This document shows, piece by piece, positions 43,845-54,490 of a DNA stretch of 64,000 bases. Below the pieces are notes generated by a model. That model saw only the letters and a list, made by a program, of their open reading frames with translations, was not told where the DNA came from and did no database searches. The stretch comes from Pseudo-nitzschia pungens. Taxonomy: Eukaryota; Bacillariophyta; Bacillariophyceae; Bacillariales; Bacillariaceae. The position numbers were made by a program, and so were the translations under genes. How positions within the stretch are numbered: position 1 is the stretch's first letter; every line of letters begins with the position of its first letter. The stretch covers positions 5,200,501 to 5,264,500 of the forward strand of contig CM074760.1 in assembly GCA_037355855.1 (NCBI GenBank). The letters are read 5' to 3'.

Positions 43845-44590
43845 TTTTACTACATGATGATCCTGGCCGGCCTATGACCTTGTATCGGTAATAGATGACT
43901 TTAGACTCATTCAAAACCTCATTATTATTGAATATTCTTGTTTAAAACAGCTTAAACAATAATGAAGGTATTGGAAACAAAGATTAGGATTGATTTTTGA
44001 TTGAGTTACTACTATCTGAAGTTAAGGTATTTTAACTAGTGTTTGTTAAAAACAAATAAAAAATTCTAGAGGGGACAGCTTTTGTTAGTTGTGCCACGCA
44101 TAGGTAATTTTTTTCATCGCGCAACAGCGCACCGCAAATGTTTTCCACCGTGTTGGTTGGCGCCACGCCAAAGATTTTTGATGCTATCAAAGTCTTTCGT
44201 ACTTTTTATGCTAAAAACGGTATGATGATGCAGTCGCTGTAAGCTTGGGGATGGGAACGGGCGTGGGCATGGGCATGGCACACGAAAAAAGATGAATTCG
44301 TCGGAATTTTTTTTGATGATTCACTCGATCGATTTCATCATCCATCGCCATCGCTTGTTCACTAACTTACTTCGTTTCGTCTTCTCCACCGAAAAACGAA
44401 CGCATTCCAAGTAGAAGTAATTACTGTACTGTACCGGTACTGTGCTTCTTGTTCGCACGCATTGCAGTCACAGTTCTTTCTCATCGAGCGCATTGTCGGC
44501 GAAGAAACACACCAACCACAACACGAGTTCGATCTTGCGGATTGCACCAACCCGAACAGACCAATCACAACCCACTGCAATCTATCCATC
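43845..44590. other. Upstream region of the DUF2997-type gene
   Basis: No supported gene. AT-rich, with a short GGGCGTGGGCATGGGCATGG run near 44258-44277. The last 130 bases are likely promoter and 5' UTR. Confidence 0.45.
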
Positions 44591-45013
44591 ATGTTGTTCT
44601 CCAGAGAAATGATTCGCGCTAGCGTCGCGGGCCTCGTCCTGGCTTCCACCGCCACCGAAGCCTTTGTGGCACCCTCCAGCCGTTTTGCTTCCTGTTCGTC
44701 GTCGTCTTCTTCGTCGTCCTCCCGACTGCACTCCGACGGGCAGCAGCAACAACCCACCGGCCGATTGGAGCGCATCGAGTTCAAGATCTACCCCGACGGC
44801 CGCGTCGAAGAGACCGTCAAGGGCGTCCAGGGCGAGTCCTGCCTCGAGGTGACCCGGAGCATCAACGAAAAACTCGGCAACGTCGTCTCCACCACCCCCA
44901 CGGAAGAAATGTTCCAGGAGCAGGTCACCATCGACCAGACCCTGTACAACGGCAACACGGAGGGCGGAAGCGGGGATAGCGGTGCCTCGTGGGAGGGTGC
45001 GTCCTCGTGGTAG
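44591..45013 (+). CDS. Plastid-targeted DUF2997-type small protein
   Basis: 140 aa. I chose ATG 44591 over upstream in-frame codons because it begins a short signal (MIRASVAGLVLASTATEAFVAPSS) with an AFVAP motif, the diatom ASAFAP-type plastid entry signal. A poly-Ser run follows. The core, RIEFKIYPDGRVEETVKGVQ then ESCLEVTRSINEKLGNV, matches the DUF2997 family of cyanobacteria and plastids as I remember it: a short protein with an I-PDG-V-E-V-G-G-C pattern, a two-helix tail and no known reaction. The C-terminal ~25 residues are Gly/Ser/Glu-rich. It is a single exon and converges with the COX1 C-terminal gene. A role in the plastid is supported by targeting and family; the molecular function is unknown. 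Confidence 0.75.
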   Translation: MLFSREMIRASVAGLVLASTATEAFVAPSSRFASCSSSSSSSSSRLHSDGQQQQPTGRLERIEFKIYPDGRVEETVKGVQGESCLEVTRSINEKLGNVVSTTPTEEMFQEQVTIDQTLYNGNTEGGSGDSGASWEGASSW

Positions 45014-45829
45014 GTAGATAGATGGATGCCGCGGACCAATACTGTACGAGTACTCAAAATGAGTGAGTGAGTCAGGGAGTCAGGGAGTGATTGACTGCGG
45101 GCAAAAACTACGTTGCGACAGAGCGACTGGACCGGACTGGACCGGACTGAACTCTTGCTATTACCACCAAACCTGTTGTATTATTGTGTGCTGTGCTGGT
45201 TGGGAGTTTTGTACCTTTTGCCAACCAAAGGGATCCCAGAAGCCACAAGGGGCGTGTATTGATCCATGTTAAACATTATCTAAAACATGAGAATACAAAA
45301 AATAATGATATAAACAATCTAGAACTACACCTACCGGTACATTACATCACAAACACACATTCCGGCCAGGTCGCAGCAAGTACAACCACCAATAATACTG
45401 TGTTGCAGTGTAGAATAGAATATTAAAACTTTCCAGCAGCCATGGGTTTCTTACTTTATTCCAATCCATATCCTATTCATAATAATAATAATACGGTAGT
45501 AATAATAATACTCCAAAAGAACCATGCTGTGATCCTTGTCGCCGAGGTCGATGGGTGTTCCACGAGCCTGATGTCGTGTCATCCCACGGTAACCCAACCA
45601 CCGGCCTCGTTCCGCAGCTCGCATGCATTGCAATGCAATGCAACGCAACGAAGCGTGCTACCAAACCATGCGGCAACGGTAGGATTTTCCGAACCCACCC
45701 ATCCACCGTCCAACACCATTCCATCCATCCGTAAATCTATCCATCCATTAAATCCATCAATTCGCTCTGCACAGTCCTTGCTCGCAAATTGTTCATTCGT
45801 TCGCATCAACCTTACTTTTGATTATTCGT
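45014..45829. other. Convergent spacer
   Basis: No supported gene. Contains an AATAATAAT/GTAATAATA run near 45479-45510 and an ATCCATCC-type run near 45700-45755, close to the 3' end of the COX1 C-terminal gene. Confidence 0.5.
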
Positions 45830-46722
45830 TTATTCCGGCTTTGCGACCTTGTTTCCGTACTCGTCGAGGTAGACCCACTCTCCGGTTTTCTCGTCGACAA
45901 ACTCGGTCCACTCCGCGTTCTGGGGGATCAATCCCTCGTAATTGGCCGGATCGTTCAGGACCCACTTTTCCTTGCCAATGACATCGGTGACCTCGTGGCC
46001 CTGCGAGGACAAGACCTCCTCGACCTCCTTGCCGGGGCTCAGGTCCAGGTGGTCCGTCTCCACCACCAGGGGGGGTTCCGTGAACTGATGCAGCGGTGGC
46101 GGGGAGGAGAGGGCCCACTCGAGCGAGTTGGCAATCAGCGGAACGACCACGTTCTCCCCGGACGACAGGTCGGCGCTGCTAAAGGCGCGGGCGGCTGGGG
46201 GAACGAACGAACCCGACAAGGGGGAGAGTGGATTGGATTGGATTGGATTGGATTAGAACATTGGAACGGAACAAGGCAAATCAAATCAAAGCGAGCGATC
46301 ATGAGAAGACTACGGGAGAACAACGACACGGTCCACAGCAACTACAGCGGCAGCACCGGCAGCGAAATCGCCAGGAACGGAACCCAAGCGACGTTTTTTG
46401 GTTTGTTTTGTTTCCTTTTTTTTCTCTCTTTCTCTCTATCCTTGGAGCGACAGACACTCCATGGTTTCAAGCATTTCCATTCCGACAATACCAATACGTA
46501 AGTTATTCCCGATTGCGACATCGACCACTCAACCGTCTTTCGTCCGTGCTAGAGGTTGTTGGGCACAGAATTCCATCGACAATTCGGATCGGAATGGATG
46601 ATCGGTGCCTTCGCCTTCGCCTTCGCCTCGGCCCCTCCCCGTCCCAAACCAAACAAACAAAACTACTCACCGGTTCTCGCTACAGCGGGCTTGGCTACCC
46701 TTCGGGCAACAATCGACAACAT
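45830..46722 (-). CDS. Nucleus-encoded C-terminal fragment of cytochrome c oxidase subunit 1 (COX1-C)
   Basis: Two exons, 46722-46671 and 46194-45830, give 138 aa. The 476-nt intron has a GTGAGT donor, a CCCCAG acceptor and phase 1. Joined, the N-terminus reads MLSIVARRVAKPAVARTAAR followed by AFSSAD, a textbook amphipathic mitochondrial presequence with a processing site. Residues about 42-62 contain NSLEWALSSPPPLHQF, which matches the C-terminal tail of COX1 (the LEW...SPPP.H.F signature after the last helix). The rest is hydrophilic: an acidic helix-prone region, a WVLNDPANYEG segment and a WVYLDEYG end. A separately encoded, imported COX1 tail is known from several protist lineages where mitochondrial COX1 ends early. 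So this is probably a complex IV subunit part. The intron contains four CCAAT pentamers on the coding strand. Confidence 0.8.
46232..46251. repeat. ATTGG pentamer microsatellite in the COX1-C intron
   Basis: Four contiguous ATTGG units (CCAAT on the coding strand) lie 37 bases upstream of the acceptor. The same pentamer forms the array upstream of TAF5. Confidence 0.9.
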
Positions 46723-47724
46723 TGTTTGGGTTATAGAGATAATAGTAGCAGCAATAGAGCAGTACGGTATGTATCTTGGACAACAAGCACTACTTGTACG
46801 GTACGGCACGCCTTTGGTTGCTGGACAGCCGATGTACTAGTTCGCAACGTAGAGATACCGTTCAGTTTCGTACCGGACGAGTTTTTTGGGGTAACTTAGG
46901 TAGGTAGTTACGGTTGAGCCCCACAGCTGCCGGAGAACGATGCTGTTGCCGTTGTTTCTCGCGAAGCGGCATCAGGTTCAATAATAGAAGTACTACCGTT
47001 GGTACGTTATGTTGAAACGTCGTACTCGTATTCGTACGAGTAAGTCCTTACAGTACTCTTACTTCATATTCGCAATTACAACATACCACTAAGGTTACTC
47101 GTACTTTTACTTGTACTGGTAATTACTGTAGTGTGGATGTACGACATGGACAATAGCGAGTTGGATGATTCCTCGGCTCGCTTGAAATAATGATCGATCC
47201 GGATCCTAGTCCCCTGCGCCGCGAACAAGCAGAGAATAGTTCGCCAGAAACACATGACCATCGTGTCATAGTAATACTACTAAAAACTACGTACACCTGC
47301 GCGAGATGCACGAAGTAATGAAACATCATCGCGCGACTAAGCCTTTCTGCCAATAAAGTACAGTAGAGTGCACTACTGTTATGGTAAGATTACAGCAGCT
47401 GGAAGAGGAAGGAGAACAAACGGGAAAACAAAATCCATCAACATCCAACTTATTCGATTATTCGATACATACCAAACTATTGACATGGAAGATATGAAAA
47501 GTAAGGTCTTACGTTGAGGCATGTATGGCATGCAAAAAGCAACATGGACCGTTGATGAGTATTGATTGAGTAACCTTACTCGTATCCATACTCCCTCACT
47601 CACTCACTCACTCTCCACACCAACACCAAACAACAACAAAAAGTTCGGAGTGCTCACAACACCGTCATCACAACCAGAGGACACGAAACCAATACAATAC
47701 GGCACAATTCCATCCGAAGCAAGC
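46723..47724. other. Divergent spacer
   Basis: Region between the starts of COX1-C and the 47725 gene, which face away from each other. It holds several GTACGAGTAAG/TTACTCGTAC words (47030-47120, 47570-47590) and a CTCACT run near 47593-47610. No gene is supported. Confidence 0.5.
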
Positions 47725-48468
47725 ATGACGAACATCGGCAATGGCAACGGCAACAGCAACAGCCTGCACGGAAAACTGAGGCTCCTGGCCAAAACGTCGA
47801 GTGTCTCGACTTCCGCGAATCGTCGCAAGCGACCGTGTGCGTACGCGTCCCGCGGAGCTGGCAGGGTTGCTCCCATTCGCAATGCTTGGAAGCGACGCAG
47901 GGATCGACTGACGATCGTTTCGGTCTCGGAATCGGAATCGGTCGGAGGCGATTCCAAAGCCGAAAGCAACAACAACAACAATGAAAGCAACAACAACAAA
48001 AAGAACAACAAGAATAACGACAAGGGGGGAAACAAACAGGACACGTCTGCGACGACAACTACAACGACTACGAATTCCAAGAACGCCGAGGGAGATAAAT
48101 CGTCTTCCGCACAACCTTTGCAGATCAAAATCAAAACAGAATCATCGTCCGGATCCTCATCTTCATCCACAACCGCAACCGCAAACAAGGACGGCGGTGG
48201 AGCCACCACCGAACCAAGCGAATCATCAAAAGCAAAGACAAAAACAAGCACGGTGGTGGTGGAGATGCGTTCCGTGGACCTGGAGGAATACGCCGCGGCG
48301 GAGGAGCGGCAACGCCGGGCCCTGGAAAACATCGAGCGCGCCCGGCGGAAGGTGTACAAGGACCAGGTCGAGGGCGTGTGGGGCCTGTACACGTACGGCC
48401 TCCACCACGTCCTGGCCGTCAAGGACCTCTCCGACGCTCCCGACGGCATCATGATGAAACCCATGTAG
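47725..48468 (+). CDS. Unknown protein with basic region and low-complexity centre
   Basis: 247 aa from ATG 47725; the frame is open to an ATG at 47566, but that extra segment includes a CTCACT microsatellite and looks like 5' UTR. The N-terminal part has Asn/Gly repeats and a basic cluster (NRRKRP, then NAWKRRRDRL) that could be a nuclear signal. The centre is Asn/Lys/Ser/Thr low-complexity from AAC and ACA repeats. The last ~75 residues look like the conserved part: VDLEEYAAAEERQRRALENI, a charged helix, then YKDQVEGVWGLYTYGLHHVL and a short end. No known domain is recognised. It may have more exons. Confidence 0.6.
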   Translation: MTNIGNGNGNSNSLHGKLRLLAKTSSVSTSANRRKRPCAYASRGAGRVAPIRNAWKRRRDRLTIVSVSESESVGGDSKAESNNNNNESNNNKKNNKNNDKGGNKQDTSATTTTTTTNSKNAEGDKSSSAQPLQIKIKTESSSGSSSSSTTATANKDGGGATTEPSESSKAKTKTSTVVVEMRSVDLEEYAAAEERQRRALENIERARRKVYKDQVEGVWGLYTYGLHHVLAVKDLSDAPDGIMMKPM

Positions 48469-49838
48469 AAAGCAAGCAAGCAAGCAACAGTTGCAACAAT
48501 GTATTATTATACAAAAAATGCGAAACAAAGCAAGACACTGCGAAACAAAACAAGACAAGCCAACACAAATCGCAAGGCAACGCAAGGCAACACGCCGCAA
48601 TCGCGATTCGGAGAGGAGCGGCGCACGGTTTTTGCGGTCGTGACCATGAATTTCGTGCTGCTTGTACTAGAGTACGTACACGTACATACCGTTCAGCGGG
48701 GACCAAACGAAACGATAGCGCAATCGTGCATTCGCTTCGCTGCTCGCAACGGATGCGTGACCAAAGACGAATTAAGAAAGAGAGAGAGAGAGAACAAGGG
48801 TAGCACACGCAGAAGAGCTCGGGTGAGTCCTGCGATCAATCGTTCGAGGGAATCCTCGCGATGCGTCTTTCCGGCGGCTGTCTCGGTGTCCAACAGATCC
48901 GGAGAGAAACACAGAGCAAAAACCTAACAAAACAAAACAAAACAAACAAGAGATGGAACAACCATGCAGTCGAAAGCCGCCCGAAGCGGATGCGCGGCCA
49001 GAGACGGTTATGGTTGTGGAAGGGCTCGGGATAATCCTACTTCACGCACCAATCGTGTCTGCCGAGGAAATCCCGGGAATGCGTATGCTCGGCAGCTACA
49101 GTAAGTTACCTTTCCATGCCGTCCATGGGACTATTGTGGTTCGAAGCAAAATGCATGGAATGAAGCGATCGTCGATTGTTCTCCATCTCGTCGATGATCG
49201 AATAGGCGTTCCTATAATATTACATTATAATGCAAGAACAATATTAATCATATAAAAATATGATAGTCACAAAATGTCCCGCATGCAGTTTTCAGAGTCG
49301 CCCATGTTTCATCACTATCCATGCCCTAGTTTGCAAGACTCATGTCGAAGTACACGACATACCTAGCCGGAGAAAGGTTGATTGCAAATACTTCCCTCGT
49401 TTGCAAGTCTCATCAGTTGGGTACATGAAATGTTTTGCAGAAGAAAAAACCCTTCTACATGCATTCCCAGTGTTAGCATTCAATAGTGCATTTGCATATA
49501 GAATAAGAAGTAGTATACTGCATTGATTGTTGGTTTGTTGTATAATATGACCGGCCTAAAATTAAAGTAAGACTGTAATATTAAGTGTATTCAAGAATCT
49601 TCTATTTTCATTGCCATGGACTGAACACTGAACTCTGAACACAAAAAAAACATAGACAAGCACTGACTGTTTGGCAATGTTATGAAAAAATGAACTGCGT
49701 CATAAAACAACAGTTTGAAACAATCACCACGATTCATTTCAAACATTCGACAACTCGTTCGTTGGTCTAGCAAATATACATGCAACCGCCCTCGGTCTTC
49801 GTATATCTCTCCTCGTGTATCTCATTCCCATATTCCTT
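48469..49838. other. Convergent spacer
   Basis: No supported gene. CAAGCAAG and AGAGAGAGAG runs occur near 48472-48485 and 48777-48795. The region holds the 3' ends of both flanking genes. Confidence 0.5.
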
Positions 49839-51527
49839 CTACAGCTTGATGTCTAACTTGATCGGCATTTCCTTCGTTGCACCATTCTGACGTGCCTGCT
49901 GGTCATCAAATGTCGGCAGGGTCAGCAACGAATGCACCTGGGCAGGGTCGTGGAAAAAATACTTGTCGTCTTCGAGAGCGATCTCCTGTCCCTTGTCGCT
50001 GGGGGTGAGAAAGACAAACGATTTTTTCGTCTTGGTAGTTTTCGTCGTCTTCGTTTTGTCTTCTTCGCGTTCCCGGGAGTTCGTGTCGGACAGTGATGTC
50101 GTGGCTTGTGTCGGTGACCTGACGATCGGTGACCGGACGACCGCTTTGCTTGTCGTGGAATTGAGGTCCAATCCGGGTTCGCTTTCGTCGTCCTCGCAAG
50201 CTTCCGGATCGATTTTCAATGGTTGTTTGGACTGGGGTGTGGGTGGCAGGCCCTCCCTTCCGCGGCCACGCAAACGACCAATCAACGATGCCTTCTTCAT
50301 AATGGACCTTTTCAGAGAGCGCCGAGACCAATCCTTGTCGTCGTCGTTCTTGTCCACCACGCAGTCCTCTGGTGCAAAACCCACGGATCGACCCATGATT
50401 CGCCGAGAACAATTCTTGACGCCGGACACCTTAGATTTGTCGAGAATGCTTCGTGTGCGCAAGGAACTTGGACTTATCACGCTGCCGTTGCGGTCCTTTT
50501 CCGCCGGAGACTCTAGGATAAAATGGGACGACCTCTTGGAAGAATCAGATTCCCCGGTATCTCCATTCCCAGCCGCAGCTGCAGATTGTTGCTCCTTGCG
50601 ACTGAGATGAAGCATTCGTCGGAAGCGATGGGAAGAAGAATCGCCATCGGTTTTGGTGCTCTTTGGTTGCTCATCCACAGCTTTTGGTGAATTCGAGAAG
50701 TTTCGTTCTTCTTCCTTCAGTATCTCCACAACCGGATCGATTTCCTTGTGCTTGATAGGTCGAGTTATTATTTTTTTCAGGCTTCGCCCCATGCTTCGGA
50801 GACTGCCACTGCCCTCCACGGGCCTCTCCGGCTTCTCGGAGATTTCGGTTTCCGTTGAAGTAGTGAACAGTAAACTTTCCACGTGAGATTCCACGAGAGT
50901 TGCCTGGTCGTCGATGTTTCCCGTTTGTTGACTTCTTGAAATGTATTTTATAGATACACCAATCTTGCCGGGTGTGTAAGCATAAACCGAATCTGATGAC
51001 TTGGCCGGGCTCGTATAGTGCGGTGGCAAGACCTTCATTCTATCGTATCGTAAGTTCATATCAGTTGGGGTGGATGATGGATTCCTCGTTACGCTTTGCG
51101 CATTGCTTTTCCACGAAGCAAGGGTTTCGGCGTCATTTTCTGTCCAGGTTTTCGACGAAGCGGTGCCATTCGCATCAGACATCGAGCATGTTTCGGTAGT
51201 AGTTCTGGAGTCGAGCGTTCTTGAATCGATAGTTTTGGAATCGAATGTTCTTGAATCGAAAAGTAAAGAGTCGAAAGTGCTCTTATCCTGGACCATTGAA
51301 AAGTCACCATCGTCTCCGATCGGTGCGCATTCCATTTTCTCGCAGCCGATGTATATCAATTCGTTCAGAGCCACCGCAGACTTCAAAATCGGATATGGCA
51401 ATGTATCTGCGAACATCGCTGTGCCTTCCTCGACGAGGGCACCTTCGCGACCATCGATGATTGCAGTAGTCTCACTACGAGAGCTTCGTGCTTCGTCTTG
51501 ATTCGTACTTTCTCCCATCGTGTCCAT
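49839..51527 (-). CDS. Unknown Ser/Thr-rich, mostly disordered protein
   Basis: 562 aa from ATG 51527 (MDTMGEST); the frame is open to an ATG at 51590, but the upstream stretch is AT-rich like a UTR. There is a hydrophobic patch (LPYPILKSAVALNELIYIG, about 43-61) and a run of FDSRT/IDSRT/LDSRT pentapeptides (about 86-108). The middle and C-terminal parts have many basic-Ser clusters (RSMGRSLKKIITRP, RRSLKRSIMKKASLIGRL) that look like kinase targets or membrane-binding basic helices. The last 60 residues include KKSFVFLTPSDKGQEI and KYFFHDPAQVHSLLTL. No family is recognised and no signal peptide is seen. It starts about 1 kb from the divergent HMG-box gene. Confidence 0.65.
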   Translation of the reverse strand: MDTMGESTNQDEARSSRSETTAIIDGREGALVEEGTAMFADTLPYPILKSAVALNELIYIGCEKMECAPIGDDGDFSMVQDKSTFDSLLFDSRTFDSKTIDSRTLDSRTTTETCSMSDANGTASSKTWTENDAETLASWKSNAQSVTRNPSSTPTDMNLRYDRMKVLPPHYTSPAKSSDSVYAYTPGKIGVSIKYISRSQQTGNIDDQATLVESHVESLLFTTSTETEISEKPERPVEGSGSLRSMGRSLKKIITRPIKHKEIDPVVEILKEEERNFSNSPKAVDEQPKSTKTDGDSSSHRFRRMLHLSRKEQQSAAAAGNGDTGESDSSKRSSHFILESPAEKDRNGSVISPSSLRTRSILDKSKVSGVKNCSRRIMGRSVGFAPEDCVVDKNDDDKDWSRRSLKRSIMKKASLIGRLRGRGREGLPPTPQSKQPLKIDPEACEDDESEPGLDLNSTTSKAVVRSPIVRSPTQATTSLSDTNSREREEDKTKTTKTTKTKKSFVFLTPSDKGQEIALEDDKYFFHDPAQVHSLLTLPTFDDQQARQNGATKEMPIKLDIKL

Positions 51528-52577
51528 ATGCTTGTGCTTTTTAATTTGAAATGTACAATTTCTTACAGTTTTGAATTTCCTTACTGTCACTTACAAACTG
51601 ATGTGCAAATGTCGAGTCTGGCATGTCACGGTTTCACCCGACACGCTGCGAGTTCCCCCTCGCAAGTGGGATTAGCGATGATCCAGGAATTTTCTTTTAT
51701 CGCCATTTCGAAGTGGCGATGTGGATAAAAAAAATTGAAGTCGACGTGCCGACGGCGCGTGGGCATACGACTGATGCGCGTTTTGCGGGTTCTTTTGATC
51801 AGATAGTCCTTTATTCCGACCGGTTAAAAACAGTTATACTGAAGAAGTGAATCCTGGCCCTAACAGTAAGATACCCGTTTCGTTGAGTAAGCTCATCCTG
51901 GAACAATGAGTATCGAACGTGTAAAGGGGAAAGCGTATGTACGACCTACGAGGTAAAAAGCTTAAATAGTTGGTACGAGTTCTCGTGCTTCGTAATTGTT
52001 ACGATAGGAATCTCATATCTCATCGATGACCTCTTTGTTTTCTATGACCTACTCGTGCACACTCGCATGATGTATCGAATACTTCTCGACAATTATGTTT
52101 CACCACGGGTCTAAGAAAAACCGAAAAAAAAGTTTCTCCATTCTGAACTCCCCTAAAACTTCCTATGTCGACTCCTTTTCTGACCCCTCTTTCATTCCTG
52201 TACCTCTACCGGAACGGTATGTACGTGTACCGTAAATCGTAAATCTTACTTCGTACGTTAAGGTTACCGTACGGTACCGTACAGCATTCATCACGTAATA
52301 ATGAGAGGGGACAACACTCGCATTTGTGCGAATCACTCGGCATGAAGCATGACCACCGTACCGCACTACCCTACGGTAATCTGTTACCGTAGGTCCTATT
52401 TTACGGTATCTCTTCCCTCATCCCTAGTCTCTCGTTCTCAAACACTGAATGATGTGAGGAAGTTATCTGGTTAAAAGCGTTACTCGTACCTGATCGTCTT
52501 GAACTCTTTGTTGAAGACACTACCTGAACCGACAAAATAACCAAACTGCAATAACAAACTTCTCTCATACGATAGGC
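51528..52577. other. Divergent spacer
   Basis: Upstream regions of the two flanking genes. 52210-52290 and 52350-52405 are dense in GTACCGTA/GGTTACCGTACGG words. No gene is supported. Confidence 0.5.
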
Positions 52578-54010
52578 ATGAGTGCTATGGCGACGGATGC
52601 GGAATATGCACTGAAAACCGCGAAAGAACGAGCTGTGGCCATCTTGATCGACTCTGATGTTTCTCTCCAAGAAAGTGTGCAGGAATTGGAAAGAGCAAGG
52701 GAGCTCGCCAGCAAGGCGGGTCTCTCTATAGAGTCGTCCATCGTCAAGCCCGTAGAACCCAATGCGGCCGAAGGCGGCAATCCAGCAACGAGTACGAACG
52801 GGGCAAACGAATTCACGGGCGGGCACTCCAATACGGACCACATCGTCGTCACGTCCGGAGACGCCCGTGTCGATCGGATCGCCGAACTGAAACGCAATCT
52901 TCTGAGGCGGCACAGAGCCATGCAACCAGAAGATCGGGGAGAAGATCGATGGGACAAGCCAAAACTCCCGGGAGAGCGCAGACGTCGGATCGTACGGGAA
53001 CAGGACAAGGACGAATATCCAGCCGAACCACCGATCTCTGGTTGGTACGTATTCGCATTCGCATTCGCATTTTCATTTCCATTTTGTATTCGATTGTCGT
53101 TTTTGATTTTCGGATGCTTTCAAAAAGACTGTTGTACTGGTATTGTTGATCATGGTAGATTTGCCAAGGGTCCATTGGAACACAATTTAATACTCACATT
53201 GTTGAGATCTATCAAACAACACGAAAATTGATTGTTATTAGGTGTGTATTCATCAATCAAATGACGGTCAAGATGCGTCATGATCGACCAAAGGAACGAC
53301 ACGATCAAACCAAAGGTAAGGAAGAACGTATAACAGCTCCACGAACAAGACATTGAGGACGCTTGATTGATTCGACGACAGAATCTGAAGTTTTCCCGAC
53401 CCTGACTACTATTTATGATCTTAACAGTCGTACAACAGCTTGCGAAAATATGGAGGGTGGGCATGTCACAAGACGAACGAGAATATTTTACAAAGTTTGG
53501 TACGTACATGTGTATCTCGATCGGATCCGTTCTTGGATTTTGAATCACAGTTCGTGTCAGGCGCCAGCAACGGGCACGACTCCGGTGATGCTTCTGTCTG
53601 TAACTCGCGTGCATCTCTGATCGATTGTTTTGATGATTGATTGGTATTACTCGCTTCCAGCCGAGGATGCAAGGAAAGAATTTGAGCAACAAGTGATTGA
53701 GTATCGTGCAACGGGGAGCTATAAGCCTAGCAAACACTTCAAACGAATCGAAAATTCTAGTGTCTGGGTTCGAAAGGATCACCCGAGTCCACTCGAGGAG
53801 GAAATTTGTTCCTACGAAACCATCCAGTTTCCAAAGCGGCCACCCGAATTGGACGAGGAGTACGAAGAACGCGAGATCCGGGGTATAGTCAAGCGCAAGT
53901 TGAAAATCAAGGGTTTGCTCAACGAAGATGGGAAAACATGGAAGGACGGTGTAGACTTTGAGGCGGAGCTAGAAAAAGAACGAAAACGGAGAAAGAAAAT
54001 GAAAATATAG
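52578..54010 (+). CDS. HMG-box protein, four exons
   Basis: Exons 52578-53044, 53242-53315, 53428-53499 and 53661-54010 give 320 aa. All three introns (197, 112 and 161 nt) have GT-AG borders and their phases agree. The N-terminal 145 residues are charged and helix-prone, ending in a basic RRHRAM...GERRRR region. The HMG box is built from all four exons: PPISGWCVFINQMTVKMRHD, a helix-2 segment VQQLAKIWRVGMSQDEREYF, and then AEDARKEFEQQVIEYRATGSY. HMG boxes bend or bind DNA in the nucleus, so a chromatin or transcription role is likely. The C-terminal ~90 residues (SVWVRKDHPSPLEEEI, FPKRPPELDEEYEER, GLLNEDGKTWKDGV) are conserved-looking but unknown to me, and end in a Lys/Arg tail. The first in-frame ATG is used; a second (MATDAEY) lies three codons later. 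Confidence 0.85.
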
Positions 54011-54490
54011 TAAAATTTCACTTGGATCGGATAAGATTTCAGAAACATCGACCACAATCGCTATGAGCCAAAACCTTGGAAAAACAAGAAGAGTTCGAGA
54101 CAAACGTTGAAATGCAATGAACTCCCAATGCCAACGCGCTCTCGAAAGGGGAAGAGCTGCCATGTCTAGATAGCATGATGAGTTGATTCCGTTGACTTCC
54201 AGTCGAGCAAAGTATAACTTCATGCGGTCCTTTTTTAAACTGCAATTCAAATATTAAATGCAAGCCCGAAATTACAAAAAATAGAGATAGGGCATGTTTA
54301 CTAAATAGAAACGCGGAAAAGAGTCAATTTTCCTGTCCCATGATTCCTCAGGGGTTTCCTATTCGAGCACCGACGCGGGGATCAAAGTGGACCCCGTGGC
54401 TACACTCGTGTCGATTTCCCTCCGTGCGCTCTGGAATGCTCGCCGTTCCTTACCAGGTCTGGTAAGATGACCGGGCGATAGGCCACTTGC
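54011..54490. other. Convergent spacer
   Basis: 3' regions of the HMG-box and coiled-coil genes. No gene, RNA or repeat is seen. Confidence 0.5.
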
